Of a stretch of DNA of 64,000 nt, positions 1-14,600 are shown in pieces (positions within the stretch are counted from its first letter, which is position 1; every line of letters starts with the position of its first letter). The notes under the pieces were generated by a model that had not been told where the DNA came from, did not search any database, and saw only the letters and a program-made list of their open reading frames with translations. The stretch spans positions 41,009,641 to 41,073,640 of the forward strand of contig NW_004454156.1 of NCBI RefSeq assembly GCF_000283155.1. The letters run 5' to 3'. The position numbers and the translations under genes were made by a program. This stretch comes from Ceratotherium simum simum (taxonomy: Eukaryota > Chordata > Mammalia > Perissodactyla > Rhinocerotidae).

Positions 1-95
1 AAGTAGAGGAAGATGGGCACGGATGTTAGCCCAGGGCCAGTCTTCCTCAGCAAAAAGAGGAGGATTGGCAGATGTTAGCTCAGGGCTCATCTTAC
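1..95 (+). repeat. ERE1-type SINE, 3' part only
   Basis: Contains the characteristic ERE tail motifs (gtagaggaagatgggcacgg, ATGTTAGC repeated twice, gtcttcctcagcaaaaagag). The tRNA-like head is cut off by the window edge. The A-tail has been replaced by a CAGA/CA microsatellite. Confidence 0.9.
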
Positions 96-134
96 ACAGA
101 CACAGACACAGACACAGACACAGACACAGACACA

Positions 135-168
<34 letters not shown>

Positions 169-172
169 CTCT
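95..172. repeat. (ACAGAC)n/(CA)n microsatellite
   Basis: A cagaca repeat grades into a pure CA run and then CT. It arose on the 3' tail of the adjacent SINE, a common birthplace of microsatellites. Likely length-polymorphic. Confidence 0.9.
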
Positions 173-699
173 GTCTTTATGTACGTACTGGGAAGCTGTC
201 AAGCTCACTGTGGAGGATACAAGTTTTCCAAAATTCTAGACTTTGCTTAAAACTACTTATAACATTGGCAATAAATACTATCAACTGGATGCATAGGGAC
301 AGGTTTTTTTAAATTCATTTTTGACACAATATCTTCCAAATAATTAAGTCTGATAAACATTTTGCCTGCCAGTCATTCTTGCAAATAAAAATGGGGTACA
401 ATGGAAGAAGCAATGATTCTGGCCTATAACTCAAACAACTGCTCAAGAGTGTTTCCTTGAAACAACCATAGTTCTTCAGTACGCAGAAGTGCTTCATGCA
501 TATTTCCCATCTCATCATGGAACATTTAAAAGATGAGTACTCATGGGTTCAAAATTTAATAAAATTAATAATTTTACTACTTCATCAAGGACATTTCTAA
601 GTGAAATTAGCATATTTTTTAATCTAAGTGCATAGTGAAGAACATCAAGCTTTTACACAATCAGTACAAACGTCAATGCGGTGGAAAAAACAAATAACA

Positions 700-1290
700 C
701 TGTTCTATCATGAAAACAGTTAACCCATGGACTCCCTGAAAGGATCCTAGGAACCCTGAGCTGGTCAATGGACCACACTGAGAATCACTGGGCCAGAGAG
801 CGGAGACTAACAGTGGCAAGGAAAAGAGAGCCAGATCACGCAAGACTTCACATGCTATACTGGAGACTTTGGTCTGCAGAGTAACAGAAAACATGAAACG
901 TATTTTAAGGAAAGAGGTACAGTGATCAGGTTTGCATCCAAAACTGACTGCAGTCACTGCAATGTGGAGAACGCACTGAGGCAAGGCATTAACAGATGCA
1001 GAAAGACCAGTTAGAAAGCCATTATTCTAGTCTAGGTTCAAGATGACTGTGGCTTGGACTATAATCATGTGATCATGGGAGGTAAGAGATTAGGCAGATG
1101 TGAAATATACATAGATAAAAAAATAGATAGGACCTGGTGACAGCCTCAATGTGGAGGATAAGAAAGACAGCGGTATCAAGGATGACATTCAGATTTCTGT
1201 TTTGTGCCACTGATGCCATTAACTGAGAAAAGGAACACTGCAGAAGGACTAATGGTGAAGAATAAAATGATGTGACATTCATATGGAGAC
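700..1290 (+). repeat. Diverged interspersed repeat, family not named
   Basis: Phrases such as 'gggccagagagcggagacta', 'gatcaggtttgcatcc' and 'agaccagttagaaagcc' match a widely dispersed, old mammalian repeat I recognise but cannot name with certainty. Short open frames on both strands here are chance. Confidence 0.4.
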
Positions 1291-2540
1291 TTATATCATG
1301 ATTTCTAAGTCCCTTCTTCTGGATCTTCTATATTGAGTGTGCCTGCTCTTGCCGATTTAACTCCCTGGCTTGGCCTGAGCCTTATGGTCTTCCCCTTACA
1401 CTCTCTCCATAATGGATCTCCCTCTATCCTAAGGTATACAGAAGGCTTCTACATATCTAGTTCTAACCTCTCCTCTGAGTTCTACTCATGAATTGATGTC
1501 ACTTCGATAGAGAGAGATTGGCATAGAGTCTACATCATCAAAGAGGAAATACATATATCCAAAGCAGCATAAGTCATTAGAAAGCAAGTAATAGACCAGT
1601 AAGTAGTGTATGATCTCTTACACTAAAAATGTTCATAAACATGTGTAGCAAACAAGCCTAAATAGCTAAACATACTGTTAACAAAGGTAATCTAAGAGGG
1701 TGGAGAGGTTGGAGTTGAGGCATTTTACATTTTATTTATATTTCTATATTTGATTTTTCTTTTGCTTTTTTCACAATTCATAATTTACTTTAAAATAAAC
1801 AAAACTGAAACTAACTCCCCAAATTGAATTACAATAAATGTGGTAATTAATATGTTTACAAATAAATTTTCTAACACTTTGGTTTACTAGCAACACTTGC
1901 GGTAAGTTCAGTAAGACAAAAGAAAATAAAAAATACAATGGTCATTGTTTTATCTAAGAAAACTAGATAAACCAAATTTTAGCACTTGAAAAGATTATAC
2001 AAATAGTGTTATACGCTCAATCCTAAAAGCATATTCTTCAGAAATGTATACAAGGATATATGTAACACTGTGTACAAAGTTTACCTCAGGAGAGTGTAAT
2101 GGTAGATGCATAAAATTATTTTTTCTTTCTGCATCTTTGCTTATTACAAAAAGTATATATTAATTTTATTTTTTGAAATATGAAATAACATGTTCTTTGA
2201 TTCTATTGACAGCAAAGGCACACCAAATAAATTTGAAAAGGCTACAACAAATAATCAAATTTTCAATAGTCTCTTATGAGCATTAAAATCAGACTGACAT
2301 GCAATGAGACACAAAAAACAAACAAAAAAATTCACAATCCTTCAAAAATAACTAATATTTTTTGAGGGAGGAGTTAAGAAATAAAGGCAAATAGTTTAAT
2401 CTTTCACAGATGTTACAGTTAAGTTCTAAGGATTTTTAGTTTTTAAAGACAGAATGTAGTAACTACAATCTATTAAGTCAATGGTAGCTTAAACCCAAGA
2501 TATAAAATTCAGAAATTCCTTCAATAAAAGAAGTTACTAC

Positions 2541-2674
2541 CTGAAAGGACATCTGATAAATCAATTTCATCTGACTGGACACCAATGCTGCTATTGTATA
2601 CATTTTTACAGGAAGAGCCACTCATCTCCAAATCAAAGAGGACTGGATCAAATGGTGAACTGTATAATCCATAT
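2541..2674 (-). CDS. BIRC6: BIRC6 exon 22, last exon in the window
   Basis: 134 bp, phase 2 to 1. Acceptor ttttcag, donor TTCAG|GTAGTA. Encodes YGLYSSPFDPVLFDLEMSGS then SCKNVYNSSIGVQSDEIDLS and DVLS. The next coding exon was not found in the remaining 2540 bases, so intron 22 runs off the left edge. Confidence 0.94.
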
Positions 2675-5600
2675 CTGAAAAATAAAATAATGTCCTAACA
2701 GTTTTCCTGTCAGCCATCTAATTAACAAATTATCTATTTACTTGGTTTTAAAAAGTGATTTGACATGGGGCAGGAGACCATTAAACTCGGTGAATCTCAA
2801 CTGTGTTCCCTGCAAACCTATATTCCAAAAGACAGGGTCCAGAGACTCAACAAAGGTAATTCCAATAAGCTGGCAGGTAATGAACCAAGACTGAATCTTC
2901 ACCTGCAGACTGAAGCAAGGAAGAGATATCCGGCATCCCTCCTTCACCTCAATCATTACACCAACTCAGCAGAAAGTACTCAAAGGCTTTGAGTAAAATT
3001 TCACTGAAATCAAGATTTCTAATCTAAAAAAAAATATTACAAAACCATTGCGTGGAGTCAAAGAATAGTCTACTTCAAATACTGAAGATCAAGCAAGAAC
3101 TCAAATCTAACCTTTAGCTATTTTTTATTTCATTATGCTTTAAGTTTTAGAAAATCAACCAGCAGATGAAGAATACTAGTTAAAGGTAATAAGTGATTTA
3201 CCTAATTCCACCTGCAAAGTTTTAACAATAGAGAAACAAATTACCTTAAATGCTTCTTCTATTAGTAAGAAATACCAGTTTTAAGTCTTTAAATATAATT
3301 AGCCCTCTGAATAACCATCTTCAAGACTTCCGAATTGTTAAAAGAATGATTTCAGAGAAAATAGGGGAAAAGAAAACCTTAGGCTAATACCGTTTGGAAA
3401 AAGGTTAAGCATAAAGTAAATGTATATTTGTAAGAAAAATAGTTTTTAAGCAAATATATATAATAACAGTTCTGGGCCAAGGTGGTAACCTACCCAAAAA
3501 GGCCCATAATTAGCCATTACATATATTAAAATACCTTGTCTGAAGTAAAGCCTCCATTGGTGTTAGCCTGTCCTGTAACTGTCTGGACACAGCAGTAAGC
3601 AAAGATGCACAAGCTGTACTGCACCCAGCCAAATCTTCATCTTTAACATAATTCAATAAGACAAAATACCAATAGACAGAACCTGAAAACAATAACAACA
3701 ACAAAAATCAATGTTTGTTTCCCTCACTTTTCTCTAACAAACAGAACTTCAGATTACAGATTGATCAGTATATCCCCTCCTCCTAGGAAGATTTTCAGGA
3801 AGGAAAATCCTTAAGGGCAACTTACAAAGAAGCACCAACTCCTTGGAGGACTCTAAGAGGACACTGACAAAGAATTTCAAACATATTTTTTGAGAAGTAT
3901 ATCAAGTCAACCTAGTCATTTAGGATTTCAATAACGTGAGATGACTCTAAGGGACATTTCAGAATAGCTGGAAAAGCAGAGATATGTCAGGTTCTTTAAG
4001 ACATCCTTCCTGAAATACTGTTTCTCTGTACTAAAATTTTCAAAAACAATAGATAGCAGAGAGCTACAAATAGCACATTTTAGCAAATGGAGTATAGTTA
4101 TTCTATACTGCCAGTTAGAGACCAACACGGCTTAAAAGATGATCATGATGATGTATTTTAAGAATCTTTTATAAAACTTGAGAAACCTAACTACTAAGTA
4201 TACCCCAGAATTTAAGCATCCTACATCAAAGACTATCCTCAAGAAATTGTTTTAAACACCAGAGACTATAAAAAGTGAGCAAACCAAGTCCAAAACATCT
4301 TACTCTATATAATATAGAGTCAATGGTTTTACCCTATGTATGGTCAAGGGAAATATAAACAGACTCTTTATCTAAATTAAGATATTGATAAAATAACCAT
4401 TTACCAACCAACTTTGAGCAAGCTTTTTTTCTGGTATACCACAAAGATCAACTACTTGCAAAATATATTTCTCTCACTGAGGTAACTTGCTGAATGGGTT
4501 GGTTATTGATAAAACAAAAGACAGAGAGAAATGTCTAAAAAAAATAACATTAAGTTTAAAAGGGGCAAATCAGTAGCCCTTCACAGTAACAGTAAAAAAC
4601 ATTAAAAAATATATATATATTTTTTTTTTTTGCTGAGGAAGATTTGCCCTAAGGTAACATCTGTGACAATCTTCCTCTATTTTGTATGTGCGTCACTGCC
4701 ACAGCACGGCCCCCACAAGTGGTATAGGTCCATGCCTGGGAACCGAACCCTGGCCACTGACACAGGGTGTGCCAAACTTAACCACTAGGCCATGGGGGCA
4801 GCCCCTAAAAATATTTTCTGAATCTTCATTACCTAATATACGTGCTATTTTAGGCGATTCTTTGTACATTCCTATTTGATAACTACATTCATTCTTGAAC
4901 AGCATTTCCACAGTCTTCAGGTGCTGAAAAAAACCACTGGCCCCTTTTAGAGAATTCCAGTTTGCCACAGTCCCTACCAATCACACACAATATATGCATG
5001 GACAATTTTACTTATTTATGTCTTCTCTCTGGCATTTACTTGCATTTTCGTTTGTGACATCTGATCTACAGTGAGTAAACAACCCAACAACTCAATGATT
5101 TTAATGAAGTACAGAAAATGTATGAATTGAGATGATTTGGTATTTATTTACTTAACTCTCCCACAAACTTTTTCCTAGGAATATTACTGAACAGAGAATA
5201 TCTACCTACCCAATCCCAGTTTATCAACCCCTTAAAAAACAGATAAGCTACACAAAAAAAGAGGACTAGTAAAGAAAAAATAGTTACTAAATAATCCTAA
5301 ATGTATTGTGAGATATTTCCTAAGACTACAGTTATTTGTGATTGAACTAATTTCACATACCACCAGTTGCTGCTGCAGGTAAAAATGACATATTATCAAG
5401 CAACGCCTTCAAGAGAACAGATCCAAATCCTGGTTGACATGGGTCACATTTGCCATTACTGAAAAAATTTTAAAAGAAAAATCTTAAATATATTACTCAA
5501 GGTCAAAATTCAACCCTAAACATAGTGTTGTACTTTTAAAAATCTTTAAAATGTATTCATACTGATTACAAGAAAAATCTGTCTTAAAGCCCTACAGACA

Positions 5601-8600
5601 TGCAGAAAGATAGTAAAGATTGATTACACTAAAGGTCTTTGTAACTGTTTTCTTATGCATTAAAACCACTCTCTTTACCAAAATGGGGTAACAAGCAGGT
5701 ACAGGCGATATCGACTATTAGGTTTTAAACACTTCCTAGATAGTTTGAGAAAATGAAAGTGTACAATATCACAAATAAGCCTGGTAAGATTATTATCTAA
5801 TAGGAAAACAGGCCTCAGGGGAAGAATCCAAAGACAACCAGGGAAAGCAGGTGTGAAAGTGAGGGAAAGTTCCCCTTATCAAACTTCCTAAAATGCTACC
5901 AATAGGCAGAGAAGCCTAGTAGATTTCTCTTATTAACAGATTTAGTGAACACAATATTTTGCCCTAAAAACTCAAAATTCTTTCTTAGAATCTCAATATC
6001 CCTCATCAACTTTTGAAAATTCTCTTAAGTTATACATACATTCAACAAGGATCAAATTATACTACAGGCAAGTTATCACCTACCAAAGTGCAGGTGCTTT
6101 CAACTTAAAAAAACCAACCTGATGCACAAGGCTAAAAATCGGGCACACTTATGGGCTATGCTTCGTCCTGCCTCAAAGAAGCAAATGCGTACGATGTCTG
6201 AAAGACATTTTCGTGTTTTTGAAAGCAGGCTCTCATTTCCCTCCTTTGAGCTGCAAAACAGTATCAGACATTTAGACTCATCTTGAACTTTCAATTATAA
6301 CATTCAAAGGGTAATCATCAGTGGTAAGTAAAATCTTATTAACCTTCCAGGTCCATTTGAATGTACTCCAGCTAACCAACAAAGAATATCCAACACTAGG
6401 CTTTGAGCATGCTCTGTGATTTGACCATCATCTGCTTTTCTACAAAGAGTATTAAGAAGCTTTTCATGAAATTCCGAAAACTGTAACATGGCACATCGTT
6501 GCACTCTACAAAAGAAAATATAAACACACTAACAACCAAAATAGAACAGTTAAGACCAAAGCTATCACAACCTAGTTGGTCATACAATATTTCATTTTAA
6601 ATCATGAATATCACAATTTTAGAAAAAACTATGAAAACCATTATTACAATGGAATGTTGGTCTTTCAAGTTAATGTTATGGTATTAAAAGATTTAAAATA
6701 GCATCTAAGCAATACTTGGCCTGTAAAAAGTTTTAAAAGAAATAATATATTTATTTCTTCCCTCATTCTATAAATATGGTATTCCTGGTATATAACAAGC
6801 ACTGTATACACACCAGGGATAAACCAATGAAGTAAAAAGACAATTCATCCCCTCACTGAGATTATAAGTTCTTAAGAGAAATGGAAAGCAAACAAAAATT
6901 TTCAAGTAAAAGTTAGATTTTAAAATTTTGTGTCTCATAATGTTTATTGGAATTCTTCCTTTGTACTTTTATTACTATAAAAATAGTAGAAGGAAATGAG
7001 GTTACCTTTCCTTAGAAATTGAAGTTTTCTTAAATCTTCGAATGGTGACTGAGACCTCTTGAAGTAAGTCACAGCCCCGGAGGTTTTCAGATTTACGGGT
7101 GCCACTTGCATTTTCATTCTTAACATTAGATGATTTTTCCTAAACATACAAATGAATACAATGAATAAACAAACAAATGAAACTAAAAAATTATTTACTA
7201 TTAAAGTTTCCAAATGAAGGAAAATAATTGAATTATGACTATCAAAACATAAATCTCATATTAAAATCACAGCTTTTACCCTCATATTCAGTAAATGACT
7301 AATTTTCCCCAGAATTATAATAGGGGAAAGAAGAAAGACACAGTCACTGTTTTAAAGGCAATAACCCAATGACTAAAGATTATAAAGCCAAGGTCCTGAA
7401 TCTAAGTCTGAGCTACAGCACTTATAAACTATATGAGCTACACCAGCTCCCCAATCTCTAAGGTTCACTTGCTTTCAATATGAAGAATGGAGATAATAAT
7501 AGCACCTGCTCTGCCTACCTCAGAGTTTTTTTGAGGATTAAATCAGATAAAGTACACAGAAGTCCTTGAAAAATTGGAAGACCTATACAAATATAAGATG
7601 ATTGGTGTTACTGATATTGCTATTATTGCTTATGAATAATGATGACAGAGAAACAAAATCTCCAGAGTTCAGGAAAATCCAAGATCAGACAATTATGAAG
7701 AAGTCTCTGCATGATACATAGCTAGTTGCAGACAACGAACCATGAGAATCAGGATATATCTCTAAAATCATGTCCCAACTTCTCTTTCTGCATCTCCCCA
7801 ATGTCTACCAAAAAAAAATAGTGGTGAGTTACCAGCAGAGGGCATAGAAACAAACTTATACGCCTGAGGAAATAAGTATTATGATCTAAAATAACTACAA
7901 AGTGAAGCACCTGCTAAGAATTACTCCCTACTGAGTAAACTTTATAAAAGCTAGGTAGTTTGCTTCAAGTTAATTCAAAATATTTTCCTCTTAATTATAC
8001 TTTTTTATGTCTGCAAAGGAAAAATACAAACCAAGTGTCTATTGAAAAATCAATGAAGAGTTACACTACTTCCAACAGTGTGTCAAATCTCATCCTCGAT
8101 GTTTAAAACAGCATTGGTATAGTTCAAAATTACACAGTTTCATACCTTGCCTGCTGCAACTTTTGCCAAGAGTGAAGCAAGTGAATAACCCTTGTTACTC
8201 TGGTGTTTTAGGGATGGAAGTCTTACTACAGGACGTATACCACCGTTACAGATTTCATCTGTTCCTCTTTCGTTCACTGCCTTGACATGGATTAAAAACG
8301 AACGATACTTTCCTCCTGCCATACCTGGAGGAGTGGCGTAGAATGGGATAAATAATCGAATCACCAAAAAGCAAACTCTTTTTCATCTTCAGAGAGCAAA
8401 TTAAATAATTAACTCCACAAAAACAAATATATATGTGGCCAGAATTTTCTAATTATACCTTTTGCATATAACACAGTTGAATAATCTTCATATGTTGATA
8501 GCAAAAGAACAAAAAGCACAGCACTTATATGAACAGCATAAGACAGAAAATTTTGACTAATTGTTATAAACATTTGGTATACTTTTCCCCAATCAATAGT

Positions 8601-11600
8601 TATTCATTTTAATAATAGAAATTTTGTGAACTACAGAAAAACACAAAGAAAAAAACTGCCATTAAGGCACCACCCATAGATAATGATGACATCATTATGT
8701 ATATCCATCCAGTCTTTTGATGCATGCACACACACACACACACATAAGCATTATAGCATCAAAGGTTGAAAAGCACAGGCTTTGGGTCACTACCTGGGTT
8801 TGAATAACGGCTCTGCCATTTATTGGGCATGTGACAAATTAATCTCTCCATGGCTCAGTTTCTTCAAATGTATAATGTAAATAATAAGAGTACCTACCTT
8901 AAAGGTAATCAAAACACTTATAACTGTGCCTGGCACAAAGGAAGCACTCAATAAATACTGGTTGTTATTATCACTAGCTGATGTTTTCTTTTCTTTTAAC
9001 TAAATTGAGATCATACTATAAAATCTATACGTAAAAATTATTGCAAAAATACTCTCAAACTATTACACCTACCAGCAAACCACCAGGGTATTGTTGCCTA
9101 AGCAGGCATTAAATCTTTCTGTGGTTACAAAAGCTACTTTTGTTGTTTTCCACTGATCTGCCTGCCCACTGTGTTAGCACTGCACTATTACACTCTTCTT
9201 ATTGCTGTATTATTCTATGTTCTAGCATCTGATAAGATCCTCCCTCTCAATCTTCTTTTTCCAAATTTCTTTGGCCCATATCATCCTTTTATTCTTCCAT
9301 AAAAATTCAGCAATCATTTTCTCCAGTTCCAAAGATTTTTTGGGAATTTGATGAGAAAATAATCAGTCTTAGCAAATTCTAGGAAAATTCACACTTTTAC
9401 ATTATTAAGTCTTTCAATATATGTCATATAATTCCACCCTCCATTTTGTCAAAGCCAAAATTTTAATTTTCATATAAAAATTTAAGTTTTACACTCTCAT
9501 TCAACAAAACTAAGTTATACTCTCAGCAATATTAGAAAAGAGATTTTATTAGTTTTGCTCACCACTGTATCCCAGTATGTGGTCTAAACATCATAGGGTC
9601 TCATAAACTTAATGAATGAATGAGATGTAGTCAATGGAGCATGTTAAAACTTATATATATATCTGCAACTAAAGGTAAATGCGTGAGTGGGAACAAATAT
9701 TATGAAACAGTTGTTATTTAGGTGGTCAGATATTTTCTTGGTTTCAGGAAGGATCTCCACACCCTGCCCCACCTCCAGATTTACTTTAAAAATCGAGCTA
9801 AGTGTCTTGTTTGTTGGCTTTTTTAATTCACCCCTGGGATACAAAAGCTGAAATAAATGTCTTACTACTGCAATATTTAGTATCTATATAATAGCCAATC
9901 ATTTTAAAATACACATTAATTATAATTTGTGTTCAAGACACTCAAATAATTATATCTGATATTATCAAAACTCTTCTATAAAAACCGTCTTAAGAGAAGA
10001 TATTATAACAATATACAACAAACACTCTCTGAAGACAGAGGACTCTAAATTGATGGGAAAGGAAAACATGCCAGAACATGATGTCTAGTTCCTTGGAAGA
10101 GCTCTGTTATGTCACACTAAGTCACCCTGTATTCATTTTCTTTATGCTTTTTCAAAAAGCACTGAGACCTCCAAGACACAGAAAGTAGGATCAGAAGTTT
10201 CACGTAACAATACACTCACTTATGAGAGGAAATGACCTCAGCTACCAGGAAACTGATGGAATTGCTAATGAAAATCCCAAAGGAAACAATATCTTACTTT
10301 TTTGAGATCAGTTTAAAAACAAATCTATTTTTACAATTGTGACATTATTTATTCTGCTTTTGTAAAATATGTTACTTCACCTTTAACAAGTTTGGGGCTT
10401 GTTAACGTCAACATCCCAGCATGCCCTGATAGATCAAGGCCACTAGCAAGCCATACTGGCCCACAAAGAATGTCTTCTTTATGATCTTCTAAAAATGGAC
10501 ATAATCTAAGACCTAAAAAGAAAAATACACATTTTTCTTTTAAATTAGTTTGTAATTTAAAATGTAATATTTAAGAAGCAAATATCCATCCCATTTACAT
10601 ATAATACCACCATACAAAATACCATACTTAGAATGTGTTCAAATAAGAATTCACTATCATGCTAAGGAACTATAATCAGATATATTATGTTGTTTTCCAT
10701 TCCCATATTATTTATATTCACCTTGATTTTCAAAAAAAAAAAATTACAAAACCATGACATGATTTCAAATCCCAAGATATTAAAAAACAAGAATGCAAGT
10801 ATTAGCGCAGCTGTGTTCACAAAGATGAGCTGAAAGTTAAAGCATATTGCCAAAGCAGAATTATAGGTTATTTTTTAATTGTGTTCTTAAAACCAAGTTT
10901 TTGCAAGCCATAAGGAAATCTTTGCCCAACATGATGCATTTGGATCACTACTCCTTTTACTGTCATGGACAACAGCTCTATAATTTAACTCACACTGTGA
11001 TTCCTCTACATCCATGTGCTGCATTTCTTCATTCAAATCAACCAAGGACGGTTTCCCATTTTGTTCCACTTCAATGTTAAGAGCTGGAGACAAAGGAAAG
11101 GTGATCTGCCTATCTACTGCTGTTTCTAGAGGATAAAAATATTAGTAAACTTAATTTTGCTTAATATCAATGATTTATGTGCCTAAAATTCTAAAATTTT
11201 CTGTTAAACTGGGAACTACTGTGATTTTCATCACCGATGCTGTAAAATGGTTGTCACGAGAGGAAGAAAATTAGATTCAACTAACTGTTTCACACTCTCT
11301 TCCCTCTTTTAATGGTAGTAAAATATTCACCTGAAGAAGTAATTTGCTGGCAACTAAACTAAAAGTTCTTACCCTAGGCTGCAGAGTTTTAAAAATACCA
11401 AGGCCTAAGTCCTAGACTCAATTAAATCAGAATCTGTCATGATTCAAAAGAATACATACAACACACAAAAATACACATACATACACACAAACACATACAT
11501 ATATTTTTGAAACAGAAAAATTTTCAGGTTTCATTGTTTTAACCCATGGTGTAAAGTAGCCATTTTACTCTGAAATTATCCCCAGCCTTTTAAATTAACC

Positions 11601-14600
11601 TATTAAGAAGAAAACATTGAGAAGTAACATCTACTTCCCAAAATGCTAAATGTGTACAATCTATTTTAATAACTAAATATATCAAATTCTGATCTTATAA
11701 GAAAGATAAATAAAGATGGATATATTTCTGGCATTACATGAAAGGTTGGGTTTTACTAATAACCTTAAAAGAATATGTGACACTTCCCACAACAAAGTTC
11801 TTTTCCCAATCAAGTCTCCTCTTAGGAAGAGAAATGCATTAAGTCTAGTAATGCTAAAAGTGAAACTACTTCACAAAGGAACTAACTGCATTTTCCAAAA
11901 AGCATAATTAAATTATTCAAGTTTATGTAATTCTGAACAATAATGAGTTACTGAAAGGCTCTGAAATGTTCTCTGGATTAACTTTTCTATATAAAACCAC
12001 AAAAAGTGGAGGAGAAAAACAGTATGGGGGTAGGGGGGCAAGGAAGGACATCAAACCTAGACAGCCAAGTTGAAAATTAGTTTTTTTAAGAAACCAACTA
12101 CAAGATAAAATCTTCAAATATAAATTTTGATCCATTCTTACCATTAACTTTCCCTAAGCCTGGAGCTTTATTTTTTAGCAGCGTCACTTGTATCTGTGGA
12201 ATATTGGTGATGTTTGAGTTCAAAACGAATTTGAAGTCCACATGTCCAACCATACAAGCTTTAGGTAGAACCAATTCAAACACATGTTCATCCCAGCTGT
12301 TGCTGTCAAATAAGGGGAAAAATGTTAAATAAAGCAAAAATCTTTCTTCAGCCATAACCACATTATCGTTAATATCACCATTCACACACTTTGACTCACA
12401 GTCTCCAACCAAACTTAACTGCTTCTCGATGGGATCAGGAGAGAAGATAAGCAACTCCCTATGGAGAGGTTAAACTTAGGGCAGTGAATGATCTTGCCTT
12501 AGAAATCTACACCTGCCTTGGGAACTGTACATTCCAATAAACCCTTGTTCCTCAAAGTGTGGACTATAGTGCATCAGAATTATGTGCAGATTCCTGGGCT
12601 TCACCCTAAATCTATGAGTGGGGTCCCAGAAAACCGCATTTTAAAACAAGAACTTCTTGTATTTCTTATACATGTCTATTCTCTCATTTTATTTTTTTCC
12701 TCCAAAGCCCCAGTAGATAGGTTGTATGTCATAGTTGCACATCCTTCTAGTTGCTGTATACGGGACTAGGCCTCAGCATGGCCGGACAAGCGGTGCGTCG
12801 GTGCGTGCCCGGGATCTGAACCCAGGTCGCCAGTAGCGGAGCGCACACACTTAACTGCTAAACCACGGAGCCGGCCCTATTCTCTCATTTTAAATTCTAT
12901 ATATATGCTAAAAAATAAAAATCAGACCACATTCCTCCACTAAATTCCAGACTCAGGCTTACCATAAATAAATCCAAACTTCTTGATTACCAACTGCAAT
13001 CTCTGCAAATGGAAATTCTATTTTTCAATTAGCTCAATTCAAAACCTTAGTCATCCTTAACTCTTCTCTCTCACACCAGATGTTCAATACACCAGTGTAT
13101 ACGAATGTTCCTTCTACCTCCAAATTTTATCCAGAATTTAACCACTCTTTTCACTGCCTCCATCAACTATCACCATGGTCCAAGCTACCACCCCCATTTC
13201 ACCTGGATTACCATAATAGCATCTAAATTAGAATCTTCACTTCTATCACTGCCTTCCTAAGACACACACCACAACCATTCAGAATCTATTGTCAACACAG
13301 TGGTCTTACTGTATCCTTCTAATATATAAATTTTATCACATCACTCCTGTATTGAAAAGCCTCTAACCTTTTCCAATCTCTCCCAGCGTAAAAGTCTCAC
13401 TATGGCCTATAAAGACACTTGTGATCTGGCTACCAACTACCTCTTTTGACCTCACATCCTACCACTCTCCCCTGCGTTCACTGCACTCCACCAATACTGG
13501 TCTTCCTGCTCTTCCTAGAATTTGTAAAACATGCTTCTCAGGGTCTTTGTACTTGCTATCACCTCTGAACTAACGTCTTCACGGAGGCCTTTCTCAGATC
13601 CTTTATATAAAAAATATTATACACATTTTCTCTCTTTCTCTCATTCTGACACACATGTACACACCCAACAACTATTCTATCACCATACTGTCTTATTTCA
13701 TAGCTTTTAAGACTACAGGACATAGTAGATACCTGCTTACTGTCTTGCTATCCCCACTAGAATGTAAATTTCATGAGAGCTATATTACTAGTACCTACAA
13801 GAGTGCCTGCACAAAACAAGCATTTAATATTTGTTAAATAAATTTGTAGACTGAGTGACCAAACTAATTGTTATGGATTACTCTCAATATTTTATCCTAC
13901 AACTAAGAATATAGGAATTTCCAAAATTAAGGTGATAAATGAAAACAACAAAGTTATTAATATGCAGAAGTTAAGACAAACAGTAATATGTCTAAGAATT
14001 CTATGTTGCCTCTAACAAATACGTAATATGGACTTAAAATTAAATACCTTGGAAGAATGTTTTACCTGTCAGTCTGTAGTTTCCAAGTTCTAGTATGCTG
14101 AGCAGCATCTCCGTGATGTTGCTGATGCAAATGCTGAGGATGCCTCCTTTGCTGCTGTTCTTGTTGAACTTCTACCCAGCATGGAGGAACAGTAGCTGAA
14201 AACCGTGGAGTCAAAGTCTCAAAGCGGGTTAGCTCCACTAGAGATGTCAAGATGTCAAGGGCGAATGGCTGATCCACCAATAAATCAACTCCTTAACAAT
14301 AGTGAATGGAGAATTAGAAACAGGTTTTAAAAAAAGTTTTAATCCAAGTTTTTTGTCTAGATAATTGCAACACTTGCCAAATATCCTGAAAATTAATAAT
14401 GTGGACTCAGATATCTATATGCAACTAAAGTAACTAGCACTGACTATGTAACAGCCATAAGAAAAATCCATCTTGAATACTTTAAATTATAGAGAGGGTA
14501 CTCATTATTGGAGAAACCCCAATTCAACCCATTAGAAGAGCTCTGACTAAGCTCTAACTAGCCTCAGGTTAATAAGGGCAACAAAAGTAGTGATGCTGAA

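Larger units (their letters stand above)
1..2540 (-). other. BIRC6 intron 22 (partial)
   Basis: Intronic sequence downstream of exon 22. It holds an ERE tail with a CA-rich microsatellite at its left edge and a faded dispersed repeat around 700-1290. From about 1290 to 2540 I see only AT-rich sequence with no recognisable feature. Confidence 0.85.
8325..10380 (-). other. BIRC6 intron 15
   Basis: 2056 bp. Contains a short CA repeat (8726-8744) and a MIR (8755-8985). I see no recognisable feature from about 8990 to 10380. Confidence 0.85.
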
